Source of the DNA: Tsukamurella sp. 1534
GTDB taxonomy: Bacteria; Actinomycetota; Actinomycetes; Mycobacteriales; Mycobacteriaceae
Assembly (NCBI RefSeq): GCF_000312385.1
Contig: NZ_HE997627.1
Coordinates: forward strand, 5,911-69,910
Direction: 5' to 3'
Length of the DNA: 64,000 nucleotides
Shown here piece after piece: positions 11,972 to 21,453 of the stretch. The position numbers and the translations under genes are program-made. The stretch's first letter is position 1. Every line of letters starts with the position of its first letter. A model generated the notes under the pieces. That model was not told the origin of the DNA. It searched no databases and saw nothing but the letters and a program-made list of their open reading frames with translations.

Positions 11972-12964
11972 GTGACGGCCGGTGCGCGTGTTCCATCGCG
12001 GGTGTCGGGCGGGGATGCTCCGCTCGACGATCAGTTGCGCGCCTACGTCGACCACCTCGCCGTCGAGCGCGGCGCCGCGCCCAACACGCTGAGCAGCTAC
12101 CGTCGCGACCTGTCGCGGTACCGGGAATACCTGCGCGGGCTCGCGATCGACGACCTGCGGTCGGTGACCGCCCAGCAGGTGAGCGGGTTCCTCGTCGCGC
12201 TCCGTGAGGGCTCCGGGGACCATCCGCCGCTCGCGGCCAGCTCGGCGGCGCGGTCGCTCATCGCGGTCCGCGGGCTGCACCGTTTCGCCGCCGCCGAGGG
12301 GTACACCGACGCCGACGTCGCGCGGGAGGTCCGCCCGCCCGCCGCCGCCAAGCGGCTCCCCAAGGCGCTACCGGTGGATCAGGTGATCGCCCTCCTCGAG
12401 GCCGCCGGCGGCGGCACCGACGGGCGGCCCGCGGAGTCCGACACGCCGAGCCGGTTGCGCGATCGTGCCCTGCTGGAACTGCTGTACTCCTGCGGCGCCC
12501 GCATCTCCGAGGTGACGGCGCTCGACGTGGACGACATCGACGCTGACTCCCGGTCGGTGGTGCTGCTCGGCAAGGGCGGCAAGCAGCGGGTGGTGCCCAT
12601 CGGCAGGCCCGCGCTCGCGGCCGTGGACGCGTACCTCGTGCGGGGCCGGCCGGCGTTGGTGAAACGCGCGAATCCCGCTCTGTTCCTCAACGTTCGAGGC
12701 GGGCGGCTGTCGCGGCAGTCGGCCTGGCAGGTGCTCGCATCGGCGGCCGAGCGGGCGGGCATCGACACCACGACGACGCACGTGTCCCCGCACACCCTGC
12801 GGCACTCGTTCGCCACGCACCTGCTGGAGGGCGGCGCCGACGTCCGCGTCGTGCAGGAGTTGCTCGGGCACGCGTCGGTCACCACGACACAGGTGTACAC
12901 ACTGGTGACGGTGCAGGCACTGCGGGAGGTGTACGCGCAGGCGCACCCGAGGGCATTAAGGTGA
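11972..12964 (+). CDS. xerD: Tyrosine recombinase XerD
   Basis: 330 residues. An N-terminal SAM-like core-binding domain (about 20-120) precedes the catalytic domain with Arg in CGARISEV, then [19 protein letters not shown] and [13 protein letters not shown], which give the second His-x-x-Arg, the later His and the Tyr nucleophile. XerC/D resolves chromosome dimers at dif. The position next to ScpAB and ParA-like genes matches Rv1701. The GTG at 11972 has GGAGGACGGG about 11 bases upstream. Confidence 0.92.
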   Translation: MTAGARVPSRVSGGDAPLDDQLRAYVDHLAVERGAAPNTLSSYRRDLSRYREYLRGLAIDDLRSVTAQQVSGFLVALREGSGDHPPLAASSAARSLIAVRGLHRFAAAEGYTDADVAREVRPPAAAKRLPKALPVDQVIALLEAAGGGTDGRPAESDTPSRLRDRALLELLYSCGARISEVTALDVDDIDADSRSVVLLGKGGKQRVVPIGRPALAAVDAYLVRGRPALVKRANPALFLNVRGGRLSRQSAWQVLASAAERAGIDTTTTHVSPHTLRHSFATHLLEGGADVRVVQELLGHASVTTTQVYTLVTVQALREVYAQAHPRALR

Positions 12965-12989
12965 AACCGAGACACGAGGAGGTGGGCTA

Positions 12990-13913
12990 GTGGCGGCAGC
13001 GCCGGACGCGGAGAACCCGGGCCTGGACCTGGGAGAGCTGCAGCACCACCACGCGCCCCCGTCCGGGGCGGCGGACGAGGACCTCGACCGCACGGGACGT
13101 CCCCGCGTCGAGTTCCCCGAACCCACGCCGAAGACGAGCCACGGGCCGGCGCGGGTGATCGCGGTGTGCAACCAGAAGGGCGGCGTGGGCAAGACCACGA
13201 CGACGATCAACCTGGGCGCATCACTGGCCTCCTACGGCCGCCGCGTGCTGCTCGTCGACCTGGACCCGCAGGGCGCCCTGTCCGCGGGCCTGGGCGTGGC
13301 GCACCACGAACTCGAACGGACCGTGCACAACCTGCTCATGGAGTCGCGGATCTCCGCCGACGACGTGCTGCTGCGCACCCGCGTCGACGGGCTGGACCTG
13401 CTGCCATCGAACATCGACCTCTCCGCCGCCGAGATCCAGCTGGTGAACGAGGTGGGCCGCGAGCAGACCCTGGGCCGCGCCCTGTATCCGGTGCTGGACC
13501 GGTACGACTACATCCTGATCGACTGCCAGCCCAGCCTCGGCCTGCTCACGGTGAACGCGCTCGCCTGTGCGGACCAGGTGCTGATCCCCATGGAGTGCGA
13601 GTACTTCTCGCTGCGAGGGCTGGCGCTGCTCACGGACACCGTGGACAAGGTGAAGGACCGCCTGAACCCGCGCCTGGACCTCGCCGGCATCGTGGTCACG
13701 ATGTTCGACGCCCGCACCCTGCACTCGCGGGACGTGATGGCGCGGGTCGTGGAGGTGTTCGGCGACGCCGTCTACCACTCGGTGATCTCCCGCACCGTGC
13801 GGTTCCCGGAGACGTCCGTCGCCGGGGAGCCGATCATCTCGTGGGCGCCCAAATCGGCGGGCGCCGATTCGTACCGCGCCCTCGCGCGTGAGGTCATCGC
13901 GCAGGAGAAATGA
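12990..13913 (+). CDS. ParA/Soj-family ATPase (Rv1708-type)
   Basis: 307 residues. A 55-residue acidic N-terminal leader precedes the deviant Walker A CNQKGGVGKTTT, then LLVDLDPQGALS and LIDCQPSLGLLTVNAL. It belongs to the ParA/MinD group and is distinct from the oriC-located parA. It sits directly upstream of scpA with an ATGA overlap, which suggests a role in chromosome organisation with condensin. A strong ribosome site (GAGGAGGTGGG) precedes the GTG start. Confidence 0.88.
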   Translation: MAAAPDAENPGLDLGELQHHHAPPSGAADEDLDRTGRPRVEFPEPTPKTSHGPARVIAVCNQKGGVGKTTTTINLGASLASYGRRVLLVDLDPQGALSAGLGVAHHELERTVHNLLMESRISADDVLLRTRVDGLDLLPSNIDLSAAEIQLVNEVGREQTLGRALYPVLDRYDYILIDCQPSLGLLTVNALACADQVLIPMECEYFSLRGLALLTDTVDKVKDRLNPRLDLAGIVVTMFDARTLHSRDVMARVVEVFGDAVYHSVISRTVRFPETSVAGEPIISWAPKSAGADSYRALAREVIAQEK

Positions 13914-14851
13914 CGACACCCACCGACGCCGATCCGATCGAGGCGGTCGAGCCCGTCGAGCCGGTGGCCCCCGCCGCCGCAGGAACCCCGCCCGACGCCC
14001 TGACGGGCGACGCCGACACCGGCAGTGCCGAGCCCGAGGCCCCGTCCGGCTTCACGGTGAAGCTCGCGAACTTCGAGGGCCCCTTCGACCTGCTGCTGCA
14101 GCTGATCGGCGCCCGGCGGATGGACGTCACCGAGGTGGCGCTGCACGAGGTGACCGACGAGTTCATCGCGTACACCCGGCACCTCGGTGCCGCCGCCGAC
14201 CTCGACGCCACCACCGAGTTCCTCGTGGTGGCCGCCACCCTGCTGGATCTCAAGGCCGCCCGCCTGCTGCCCGCCGGCGAGGTGGAGGACGCGGACGATC
14301 TCGCGCTCCTGGAGGCGCGCGACCTGCTGTTCGCGCGGCTCCTGCAGTACCGCGCCTACAAGCAGGTGGCCGAGCTCATGGCGCAACTGGAAGCGAAGGC
14401 GAACCGTCGCTACCCGCGGTCGGTGGGCCTGGAGGCGCGGTTCGAGGGTCTCGTGCCGCCCGTGCGGATCGGCGTCACGCCCGAGCAGTTCGCCCTCGTC
14501 GCCGCCTCGGCGTTCACCCCGAAACACAAGCCCACCGTGGGGCTTTCGCACCTGCACGTGCCGAAGGTGTCAGTGCCCGAGCAGGCCAAGGTGATCGCGG
14601 AGCGGCTGCGGCGCAACCCCGACCACTGGTCCGGCTTCGCCGAGATCGTCTCCGATTGCGAGACGGGGATCGCCGTGATCGCCCGATTCCTGGCGCTGCT
14701 CGAGTTGTACCGCGAGCGCGCGGTCCTGTTCGACCAGCCCGAGGCCCTCGGCGACCTCAAGGTGCGATGGTCGGGGGAGAAGGGCGACGACGACGCGATC
14801 GGCGGCGGCGTGGACGAGTACGACGACGTTCCGTCGGAGGAGGACGAGTGA
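13910..14851 (+). CDS. scpA: Segregation and condensation protein A
   Basis: 313 residues. The first 45 are a Pro/Ala/Asp-rich extension. The kleisin begins at FTVKLANFEGPFDLLLQLI, followed by LLDLKAARLLP. The winged-helix C terminus spans about 215-285, and the tail is acidic. It bridges SMC heads and binds ScpB. The ATG overlaps the ParA-like stop and the stop overlaps the scpB GTG. Confidence 0.93.
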   Translation: MTTPTDADPIEAVEPVEPVAPAAAGTPPDALTGDADTGSAEPEAPSGFTVKLANFEGPFDLLLQLIGARRMDVTEVALHEVTDEFIAYTRHLGAAADLDATTEFLVVAATLLDLKAARLLPAGEVEDADDLALLEARDLLFARLLQYRAYKQVAELMAQLEAKANRRYPRSVGLEARFEGLVPPVRIGVTPEQFALVAASAFTPKHKPTVGLSHLHVPKVSVPEQAKVIAERLRRNPDHWSGFAEIVSDCETGIAVIARFLALLELYRERAVLFDQPEALGDLKVRWSGEKGDDDAIGGGVDEYDDVPSEEDE

Positions 14852-15588
14852 GCGACGAGACACCCGAGGACGGCCGTGACGCCGTCGAGCCCGCGGCGGA
14901 ACCCCACGCGGACTCGCCCGACGCGGATTCCCCCGGCGGGGAGCCGGACGACGGGTTCCACCTCGTCGAGGGCATGGAGGCCGACGAGCTGCGGTCCGCG
15001 CTCGAATCCCTGCTGCTCGTGGTCGACTCGCCCGCGACCGCCGAGGCGCTCGGCGCAGCACTGGAGGAGCCCGAGGAACGCGTCACCGCCGACCTGCGGG
15101 CATGGGCCGCCGAGCTGACCGACCGCCGCTCCGGGATGGAACTGCGGGAGAGCGCCGAGGGGTGGCGCCTGTACAGCCGGGCGGAGTACGCGCCGTACGT
15201 CGAGCGCCTCCTGCTCGACGGGGTGCGGTCCAAGCTCACCAGGGCCGCGCTCGAGACGCTCGCCGTGATCGCGTACCGGCAGCCGGTGAGCCGGTCCCAG
15301 GTGGGCGCGGTCCGCGGCGTCAACGTGGACGGCGTGATGCGCACCCTCGCGGCCCGCGGGCTGATCACCGAGGCGGGCTCCGACGCCGGCGCCACGACGT
15401 ACGCGACCACGGAGCTGTTCCTGGAACGCCTCGGCCTCACCTCGCTCGACGAACTGCCCCCGCTCGCCCCGCTGCTGCCCGAGGTGGACGTCATCGAGGA
15501 CCTGAGCTCGGACCTGGATTCCGAGCCCCGCTTCGCCCGACTGAGCCGCAAGAGCGCCGACACGATCGGCTTCGATCCGGACGCCTGA
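14848..15588 (+). CDS. scpB: Segregation and condensation protein B
   Basis: 246 residues. An acidic 40-residue leader precedes two winged-helix domains, with ALESLLLVVDSP at the start and ALETLAVIAYRQPVSRSQV and GVNVDGVMRTL in the second. It works with ScpA and SMC in chromosome condensation. The GTG overlaps the scpA stop. The last 98 bases are overlapped on the other strand by a truncated gene. Confidence 0.93.
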   Translation: MSDETPEDGRDAVEPAAEPHADSPDADSPGGEPDDGFHLVEGMEADELRSALESLLLVVDSPATAEALGAALEEPEERVTADLRAWAAELTDRRSGMELRESAEGWRLYSRAEYAPYVERLLLDGVRSKLTRAALETLAVIAYRQPVSRSQVGAVRGVNVDGVMRTLAARGLITEAGSDAGATTYATTELFLERLGLTSLDELPPLAPLLPEVDVIEDLSSDLDSEPRFARLSRKSADTIGFDPDA

Positions 15589-16228
15589 CCGCCGCCGCTC
15601 GGTACAGCGCGGTTCCCGGGATCGGGCACTGCGGTTCGAACATCACGAGCCCCGATCGGTGCACGGCGAGCCGGGTGAACGTCTCCCACGGTGACTGCGC
15701 GCCGGGCACCCCCTCCCCGAGCGCGCGCCGCACCGCCCTGGCGTTGTGCGCTCCCGGACGGTCACGGATGTACGCCTCGATCTCCGCCACCGTGGTCGCC
15801 GCGATGCCGAACTCGCTCGGGCGGACACACTGCTCGATGGCGGCGATCGCCTGATCACGGTACTCGTGCCGGCCGAGGTCGAACGCTGTGCGAACGGCTG
15901 AGGTGGCGCGACGGCCGAGAACGTCCTCGATGTCGTCGGCGGGGAGCCGGCCGGTGCGGATGATCACCCCCTGTCGGCGACGCTGCGATGGCAGCCAGAT
16001 CTCCGGCGGGTGGCCCTCCGCGTACTGGATGCCATGCAGACCAGCCGCGGACCAGCCGGTGAATACGCAACGGGGGTACACCATTTCGAGCGCATCGAGC
16101 CGATCGCGCAGACATACTTCGGCTTCGCCCGGCTGGCGAACGCCGTGGATCACCGGCGTGAACAGGCGCCGCGCACAGTACTCCGAGTGCTCGTTCAGTA
16201 GTTCCCGCGTTCTCCGCTGCATACCCAT
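15491..16228 (-). pseudogene. Truncated AbiEi-like / DUF559-type gene
   Basis: The reading frame from ATG 16228 (alternatives ATG 16222 or GTG 16237) resembles a family common in actinomycetes: an N-terminal AbiEi-type domain (VFTGWSAAGLHG, PPEIWLPSQRR, TSAVRTAFDLGRHE) followed by the SPWETFTRLAV and IPGTALYR linker that normally leads into a restriction-endonuclease-fold DUF559 domain. Here the nuclease half is missing. After about residue 210 the frame runs antisense through scpB until a chance stop. It is most likely a remnant left by a deletion ending at the scpB border. Family assignment is from recall of conserved blocks. Confidence 0.6.
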
Positions 16229-16349
16229 TGGACGCACCAGCTGCCCGATCGGATCCCGGGCGCCCACTTGTCGACGGATACCGCACTCGGGTCCTGCGTG
16301 GATGCTGCGGTTTCCGGGTACAAGTGGCGCGGGCGTTAGGGTCGAGTCC

Positions 16350-16964
16350 ATGCCCGACATGTCAGCCGTACTCCGGGAGGCGTTCCCGCTGGGCGGGATC
16401 GCCCCGACGGTCCGCCGCTGGTGGCCGCTCGTCCTCACCGGTGCCGCTGCGGCCGTGGCGGTCTGGTCGGCCACCGCGCCGTGGCTCGGATTCGAGGTCG
16501 GGCAGGTCGGTCTCCCGTGGAGCTTCACGGGTACCGGCCGGCTCGTCCTGACCGGAACCGGACTCGATGCCGACCAGGTGGCGGCCGGGGGCTTCGCCGA
16601 GTCGGGCATGGTCGCCGACGCGGTGATCCCGTGGGGCTACGCCACCGCGGGGCTCGCGATCGCAGCCCTGATCCTGGTGATCCTGGCCACGGTGCGTCCG
16701 GCGTTCGCCGTCCGCGGCCGGGCGATCGCGAGCGGCTTGCAGGGGCTCGCCGCGGTGCTGGCGATCCTGGTGTGGGTCTTCCCGTCGATCATGACGGGCG
16801 GCCTCGATGAGCTCACCGGCGGGAACGAGGGCGGCGATCCGCTGTTCTTCCCGCCGAAGGCGGGCCTGGTGAGCACGCTCGTGGTCACCTCGGTCGCCGC
16901 GTCGGTGTTGTTCATGGGCCGCCGGAACCGACCGTTGGGCGCCACGCGCAGCGCACCCCGCTGA
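16350..16964 (+). CDS. Small membrane protein of unknown function
   Basis: 204 residues with about four membrane-spanning segments (about 25-45, 88-110, 125-147, 172-192). The loop between the first two is 40 residues, Gly-rich and probably outside. No motif recognised. The ATG at 16350 lies between the truncated gene and rluB, so it is not part of the conserved scpB-rluB pair of mycobacteria and may be lineage specific. Confidence 0.65.
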   Translation: MPDMSAVLREAFPLGGIAPTVRRWWPLVLTGAAAAVAVWSATAPWLGFEVGQVGLPWSFTGTGRLVLTGTGLDADQVAAGGFAESGMVADAVIPWGYATAGLAIAALILVILATVRPAFAVRGRAIASGLQGLAAVLAILVWVFPSIMTGGLDELTGGNEGGDPLFFPPKAGLVSTLVVTSVAASVLFMGRRNRPLGATRSAPR

Positions 16965-17006
16965 CGAATACCGATTTCGGCTGCTTCCTGCGATGATGGA
17001 TGCATC

Positions 17007-17936
17007 ATGAACAGACCCGCTCGCCGTGATGGCACACCGGACAGGAACCGCAGGAACGACAAGCCGCAACGCCGGCAGGCCCCGCGTCAGGGGCCGAAGC
17101 AGGGGCACACGCCCCGGCTGTCGAACGCGAAACCCGCACGCACCCAGAACGTCCCGATCGTCGACCCGGATGACCGCGCACCGTCGAACCCGGGTGGTGA
17201 GGGGGAGAAGATCCGGCTGCAGAAGGTGCTCGCGCAGGCCGGCGTGGCGTCGCGCCGCGTCGCCGAGGAGATGATCGCCGACGGCCGCGTGGAGGTCGAC
17301 GGGATGATCGTCACCGAACAGGGCATGCGCGTGGACCCGTCGGTGGCGGTGGTCCGGGTGGACGGCGTCCGCGTGGTGGTGAACGAGAGCCTGGTGCATC
17401 TCGCGCTGAACAAGCCGCGGGGCTGGCAGTCGACGATGAGCGACGACATGGGACGCCCGTGCGTCGGAGACATCGTGGCCGAGCGGGTGGCGGCCGGGCA
17501 GCGGCTGTTCCACGTCGGCCGGCTCGACGCCGACACCGAGGGGCTGCTGCTGGTCACCAACGACGGTGACCTCGCGCACCGGCTCATGCACCCGTCGTAC
17601 GAGGTGCCCAAGACGTACATCGCTTCCGTGCTCGGCGAGGTGCCGCGGCGCCTGGGCAACACGCTCCGGCAGGGCGTCGAACTGGAGGACGGCCCCGTGA
17701 AGGTGGACCGGTTCTCCGTGCTCGAGGCCGGCGACGGGAAGTCGACGCTGCGGGTCGTGCTGCACGAGGGCCGCAAGCACATCGTGCGCCGGCTCCTGGC
17801 CGAGGTCGGATTCCCGGTGCAGCGACTGGTGCGCACCCACGTCGGGAGCGTGGCGCTGGGCGATCAGCGGCCCGGGACGCTGCGGGTGCTGGGCCGCGAC
17901 GAGGTGCACTCCCTGTACAAGGCGGTGGGGTTGTGA
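17007..17936 (+). CDS. rluB: rRNA pseudouridine synthase, RluB type
   Basis: 309 residues. The first 65 are a basic, Arg/Pro/Gln-rich tail as in other actinobacterial members. An S4 domain follows (IRLQKVLAQAGVASRR), then the RsuA/RluB catalytic domain with the nucleophilic Asp in GRLDADTEGLLLVTNDGDLAH and the terminal GRKHIVRRLLAEVG. It modifies 23S rRNA. The stop overlaps the GTG of cmk. Corresponds to Rv1711. Confidence 0.9.
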   Translation: MNRPARRDGTPDRNRRNDKPQRRQAPRQGPKQGHTPRLSNAKPARTQNVPIVDPDDRAPSNPGGEGEKIRLQKVLAQAGVASRRVAEEMIADGRVEVDGMIVTEQGMRVDPSVAVVRVDGVRVVVNESLVHLALNKPRGWQSTMSDDMGRPCVGDIVAERVAAGQRLFHVGRLDADTEGLLLVTNDGDLAHRLMHPSYEVPKTYIASVLGEVPRRLGNTLRQGVELEDGPVKVDRFSVLEAGDGKSTLRVVLHEGRKHIVRRLLAEVGFPVQRLVRTHVGSVALGDQRPGTLRVLGRDEVHSLYKAVGL

Positions 17937-18634
17937 CGTTGATCGTTGCCATGGACGGACCGTCGGGGACGGGCAAGTCGACGGTGGCCCGGCGGCTCGC
18001 CGAGAACCTCGGCGCCCGCTACCTGGACACCGGTGCGATGTACCGGGCCGCGACGGTGTGGGTGCTCGACCACGACGTGGATCTCACGGATCCCGCCGCG
18101 ATCGCCGATAGCACCGACGGGCTGCCGCTCGCGATGGGCTGCGACCCCCTCGGCGAACAGGTGGAGCTGGACGGGGTCTCCGTGACCCGACGCATCCGCG
18201 AGGACGACGTGACCGCGGCGGTGTCGGCCGTGTCCGCGGTGCCGGAGCTGCGCGAGCAGCTCGTCGACTACCAGCGCGCGATCGCCGAGGACGACGCATC
18301 GCCGATCGTGGTGGAGGGCCGCGACATCGGGACCGTCGTGTTCCCGGACGCGCCGGTGAAGGTGTACCTGACGGCGTCGGCCGAGGCCCGGGCCCAGCGC
18401 CGGCACGCGCAGAACACCGAGCTGGGCCTGCCCAGCGAGTACGACGAGGTGCTGGCGTCCGTCCAGCGCCGCGACGGGCTCGACTCGACGCGGAAGGTGT
18501 CGCCGCTGCGACCCGCCGAGGACGCGATCGAGCTGGACTCGTCGGAGATGACGTTGGAGGAGACCGTCGCCGCGGTGGCCGAGGTGGCCGACCGTGCGCT
18601 GCAGGTCTCCCGGAGCGGAGAGGTGACGCCATGA
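17933..18634 (+). CDS. cmk: Cytidylate kinase
   Basis: 233 residues. The P-loop GPSGTGKST is near residue 10, followed by [10 protein letters not shown] and [15 protein letters not shown], which are signatures of bacterial CMP kinase. Phosphorylates CMP and dCMP. The GTG overlaps the rluB stop and its TGA overlaps the der ATG, so rluB-cmk-der is a coupled operon as in M. tuberculosis. Confidence 0.95.
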   Translation: MTLIVAMDGPSGTGKSTVARRLAENLGARYLDTGAMYRAATVWVLDHDVDLTDPAAIADSTDGLPLAMGCDPLGEQVELDGVSVTRRIREDDVTAAVSAVSAVPELREQLVDYQRAIAEDDASPIVVEGRDIGTVVFPDAPVKVYLTASAEARAQRRHAQNTELGLPSEYDEVLASVQRRDGLDSTRKVSPLRPAEDAIELDSSEMTLEETVAAVAEVADRALQVSRSGEVTP

Positions 18635-20073
18635 GCGACAACGATTTCGAGTTCGCCGGCGCGGGCACCGAGGACGGCGTCTGGGAGGACGAGGGTGATT
18701 TCGCCGACTACGAGGGCGATTTCGCGGACCTCGAGGCCGAGGCCGCGCAGGAGGCCATGCGGCTGCCGACGGTCGCCATCGTCGGGCGGCCCAACGTGGG
18801 CAAGTCGACCCTGGTGAATCGCATCCTCGGCCGGCGGGAGGCCGTGGTCGAGGACGTCCCCGGCGTCACCCGCGACCGGATCAGCTACGAGGCCAATTGG
18901 TCCGGGCGCCGGTTCCTGGTGCAGGACACCGGTGGCTGGGAGCCCGACGCCAAGGGCATGCAGCAAGCCGTCGCCGCGCAGGCCGAGGTCGCGATGCGCA
19001 CCGCGGACGCGATCGTCGTGGTGGTGGACGCCACCGTGGGAGCCACCGCGACCGACGAGGCCGTCGCCCGTGTGCTGCGCCGCTCGAAGGCCCCCGTCAT
19101 CCTCGTGGCCAACAAGGTCGACGACGAGCGCACCGAGGCGGAGGCCGCGGTGCTGTGGTCGATGGGCCTGGGAGAGCCGCACACCGTCTCCGCCGCGCAC
19201 GGCCGCGGTACGGGCGACCTGCTCGACGTGATCCTGGAGAAGCTGCCCGAGACGCCGCGCGAGGGCACCGGCGGCACCGGGCCGCGCCGCATCGCGCTGA
19301 TCGGCAAGCCGAACGTGGGCAAGAGCTCGCTGCTCAACAAGCTCACCGGCGAGGACCGCTCGGTGGTGGACAACGTGGCGGGCACCACCGTCGATCCGGT
19401 GGACTCGCTCGTGGAGCTCGGCGGCAGGACGTGGAAGTTCATCGACACCGCCGGCCTGCGCAAGAAGGTGAACCAGGCCAGCGGTCACGAGTTCTACGCG
19501 TCGCTGCGCACCAAGGGAGCGATCGAGGCCGCCGAGGTGGCGATCGTGCTGATCGACGCGTCGCAGCCGATCACCGAGCAGGACCTGCGGGTGCTGTCCA
19601 TGGTGATCGAATCGGGCCGCGCGCTGGTGATCGCCTACAACAAGTGGGACCTCGTGGACGAGGACCGCCGGTACCTGCTGGAGAAGGAGATCGACCGGGA
19701 GCTGGTGCAGATCCCGTGGGCGCTGCGGGTGAACATCTCCGCGCAGACCGGCCGCGCCCTGCAGAAGCTGGTGCCCGCGATCGAGACGTCGCTGGAGTCG
19801 TGGGACAAGCGCGTTCCCACCGGCCGGCTCAACAACTGGCTGCGCGACGTCATGGCCGCGACCCCGCCGCCCCTGCGCGGCGGCAAGCTGCCGCGGGTGT
19901 TGTTCGCGACCCAGGCGGCCACCCGGCCGCCGACGTTCGTGCTGTTCACCACGGGGTTCCTGGAGGCCGGGTACCGCCGGTTCCTGGAGCGCCGCCTGCG
20001 TGAGGAGTTCGGATTCGACGGTTCGCCGGTCCGGGTGAACGTGCGGGTCCGCGAGAAGCGCGCGCGGAAGTAG
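18631..20073 (+). CDS. der: GTPase Der (EngA)
   Basis: 480 residues. An acidic, Asp/Glu/Phe-rich extension (about 1-42) precedes two tandem GTPase domains: [10 protein letters not shown] (about 50) with DTGGWE, and [11 protein letters not shown] (about 225) with DTAGL. NKVD and NKWD are the base-recognition motifs. The C-terminal KH-like domain ends in a basic tail. Der is needed for 50S ribosome assembly. The ATG overlaps cmk. Confidence 0.95.
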   Translation: MSDNDFEFAGAGTEDGVWEDEGDFADYEGDFADLEAEAAQEAMRLPTVAIVGRPNVGKSTLVNRILGRREAVVEDVPGVTRDRISYEANWSGRRFLVQDTGGWEPDAKGMQQAVAAQAEVAMRTADAIVVVVDATVGATATDEAVARVLRRSKAPVILVANKVDDERTEAEAAVLWSMGLGEPHTVSAAHGRGTGDLLDVILEKLPETPREGTGGTGPRRIALIGKPNVGKSSLLNKLTGEDRSVVDNVAGTTVDPVDSLVELGGRTWKFIDTAGLRKKVNQASGHEFYASLRTKGAIEAAEVAIVLIDASQPITEQDLRVLSMVIESGRALVIAYNKWDLVDEDRRYLLEKEIDRELVQIPWALRVNISAQTGRALQKLVPAIETSLESWDKRVPTGRLNNWLRDVMAATPPPLRGGKLPRVLFATQAATRPPTFVLFTTGFLEAGYRRFLERRLREEFGFDGSPVRVNVRVREKRARK

Positions 20074-20077
20074 TGCG

Positions 20078-21400
20078 GTGAGCGCTCCGGCCGAGGGGCT
20101 GGTCGGTTCGACGGTGCCCCGCCGCCAGGTGGTGGCGTGGTGTACGTGGGACTGGGGGAGTGCCGCCTTCCAGGCGGTGATGACGACCTTCGTCTTCACC
20201 GTGTACCTCACCGGCGCGGTGGGGGAGGACATCGAGGGGCCGCCGACCGCGACCAGCTGGCTGTCCTGGGCGATGGCCGCGTCCGGCGTGCTGGTGGCGG
20301 TGCTGGCGCCCGTCTTGGGCGGGCGCTCCGACGCCGCGGGGCGCCGCAGGTTCTCGCTCGCCGTGTGGAGCGCGGTGGTGGCCGCGTGCACGGCGGGCTG
20401 CTTCTTCGTGCGGGACGAATCTCAGTACCTGTGGCTGGGGCTGCTTCTCCTGGCCCTGGGGACCGTCGCCTTCGAATTGGCGAACGTGCCGTACTACGCG
20501 ATGCTGCGGCAGGTCTCGACGCCCGCCACGATCGGCCGGGTCAGCGGGATCGGCTGGGCCTGCGGCTACTTCGGCGGCATCTTCCTGCTGCTGTTGTGCA
20601 ATTACGGGTTCATCGCCGGCGACGGGCCCACCCGCGGGTTCCTCGACGTGCCCACCGAGGGCGGGCTGAACATCCGGCTCGTGGCGCTGCTCGCGGCCGT
20701 GTGGTTCGGGCTCGCCGCGCTGCCCGTCCTGTTCCTCGTGCCCGAGCTGCCCCCGGATCCGACGGCGGCGCCGCGTCGCGGCGTCGCCGGCGCGTACCGG
20801 GACCTGTTCGCGACGGTCCGGGAGCTGTGGCAGGAGGACCGGAACGTGGTGTGGTTCCTGGTGTCCTCGGCGGTGTTCCGGGACGGCCTGGCCGCGACGT
20901 TCACGTTCGGGGCGGTGCTCGCACACTCGGTGTACGGGATGAGCGAGTCCACGGTGCTGATCTTCGGTGTGGCGGCGAACGTCGTGGCCGCGCTCGGCGC
21001 CGTGGTGGCCGGCCGGTTCGACGACCGCTTCGGCCCCAGACCCGTGATCGTGACCTGCCTGGTGGGCATGCTGATCGCGGGGACGATCCTGTTGTTCGTC
21101 CGCGGCGAGGCGATGTTCTGGGTCTTCGGGTTGATGCTCACGGTGTTCGTGGGGCCCGCCCAGGCGTCGGCGCGCAGCATGCTGGCGCGGATGTCGGTGC
21201 CCGGCCGCGAGGGACAGATGTTCGGCCTGTACCAGACCACCGGGCGCGCCGCATCGTTCCTGGGGCCGCTCATGTTCGGCACCTTCATCCTGGCCTTCGG
21301 CACCGACCGCGCCGGGATCGGCGGGATCATCGTGGTGCTCGGGCTCGGCCTCGTCCTGCTGCTGCGCGTCCGCCCGCCGCGCGATCGCGCGCTCGCCTGA
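20078..21400 (+). CDS. MFS transporter, Atg22/UMF1 family
   Basis: 440 residues with about 12 membrane segments. The start (CTWDWGSAAFQAVMTTFVFTVYL), PYYAMLRQVSTPATIGRVSGIGWACGYFGGI and the ending domain resemble the UMF1/Atg22-like branch of major facilitators. Substrate is unknown; relatives are guessed to move amino acids. The GTG lies 4 bases after der, so it is probably co-transcribed. Converges with the Mce gene. Confidence 0.78.
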   Translation: MSAPAEGLVGSTVPRRQVVAWCTWDWGSAAFQAVMTTFVFTVYLTGAVGEDIEGPPTATSWLSWAMAASGVLVAVLAPVLGGRSDAAGRRRFSLAVWSAVVAACTAGCFFVRDESQYLWLGLLLLALGTVAFELANVPYYAMLRQVSTPATIGRVSGIGWACGYFGGIFLLLLCNYGFIAGDGPTRGFLDVPTEGGLNIRLVALLAAVWFGLAALPVLFLVPELPPDPTAAPRRGVAGAYRDLFATVRELWQEDRNVVWFLVSSAVFRDGLAATFTFGAVLAHSVYGMSESTVLIFGVAANVVAALGAVVAGRFDDRFGPRPVIVTCLVGMLIAGTILLFVRGEAMFWVFGLMLTVFVGPAQASARSMLARMSVPGREGQMFGLYQTTGRAASFLGPLMFGTFILAFGTDRAGIGGIIVVLGLGLVLLLRVRPPRDRALA

Positions 21401-21453
21401 ATTCCGGGCCGCTGTACCGCTGGGACTGGTGACGTCGATCGCGCGAGCGGCGA

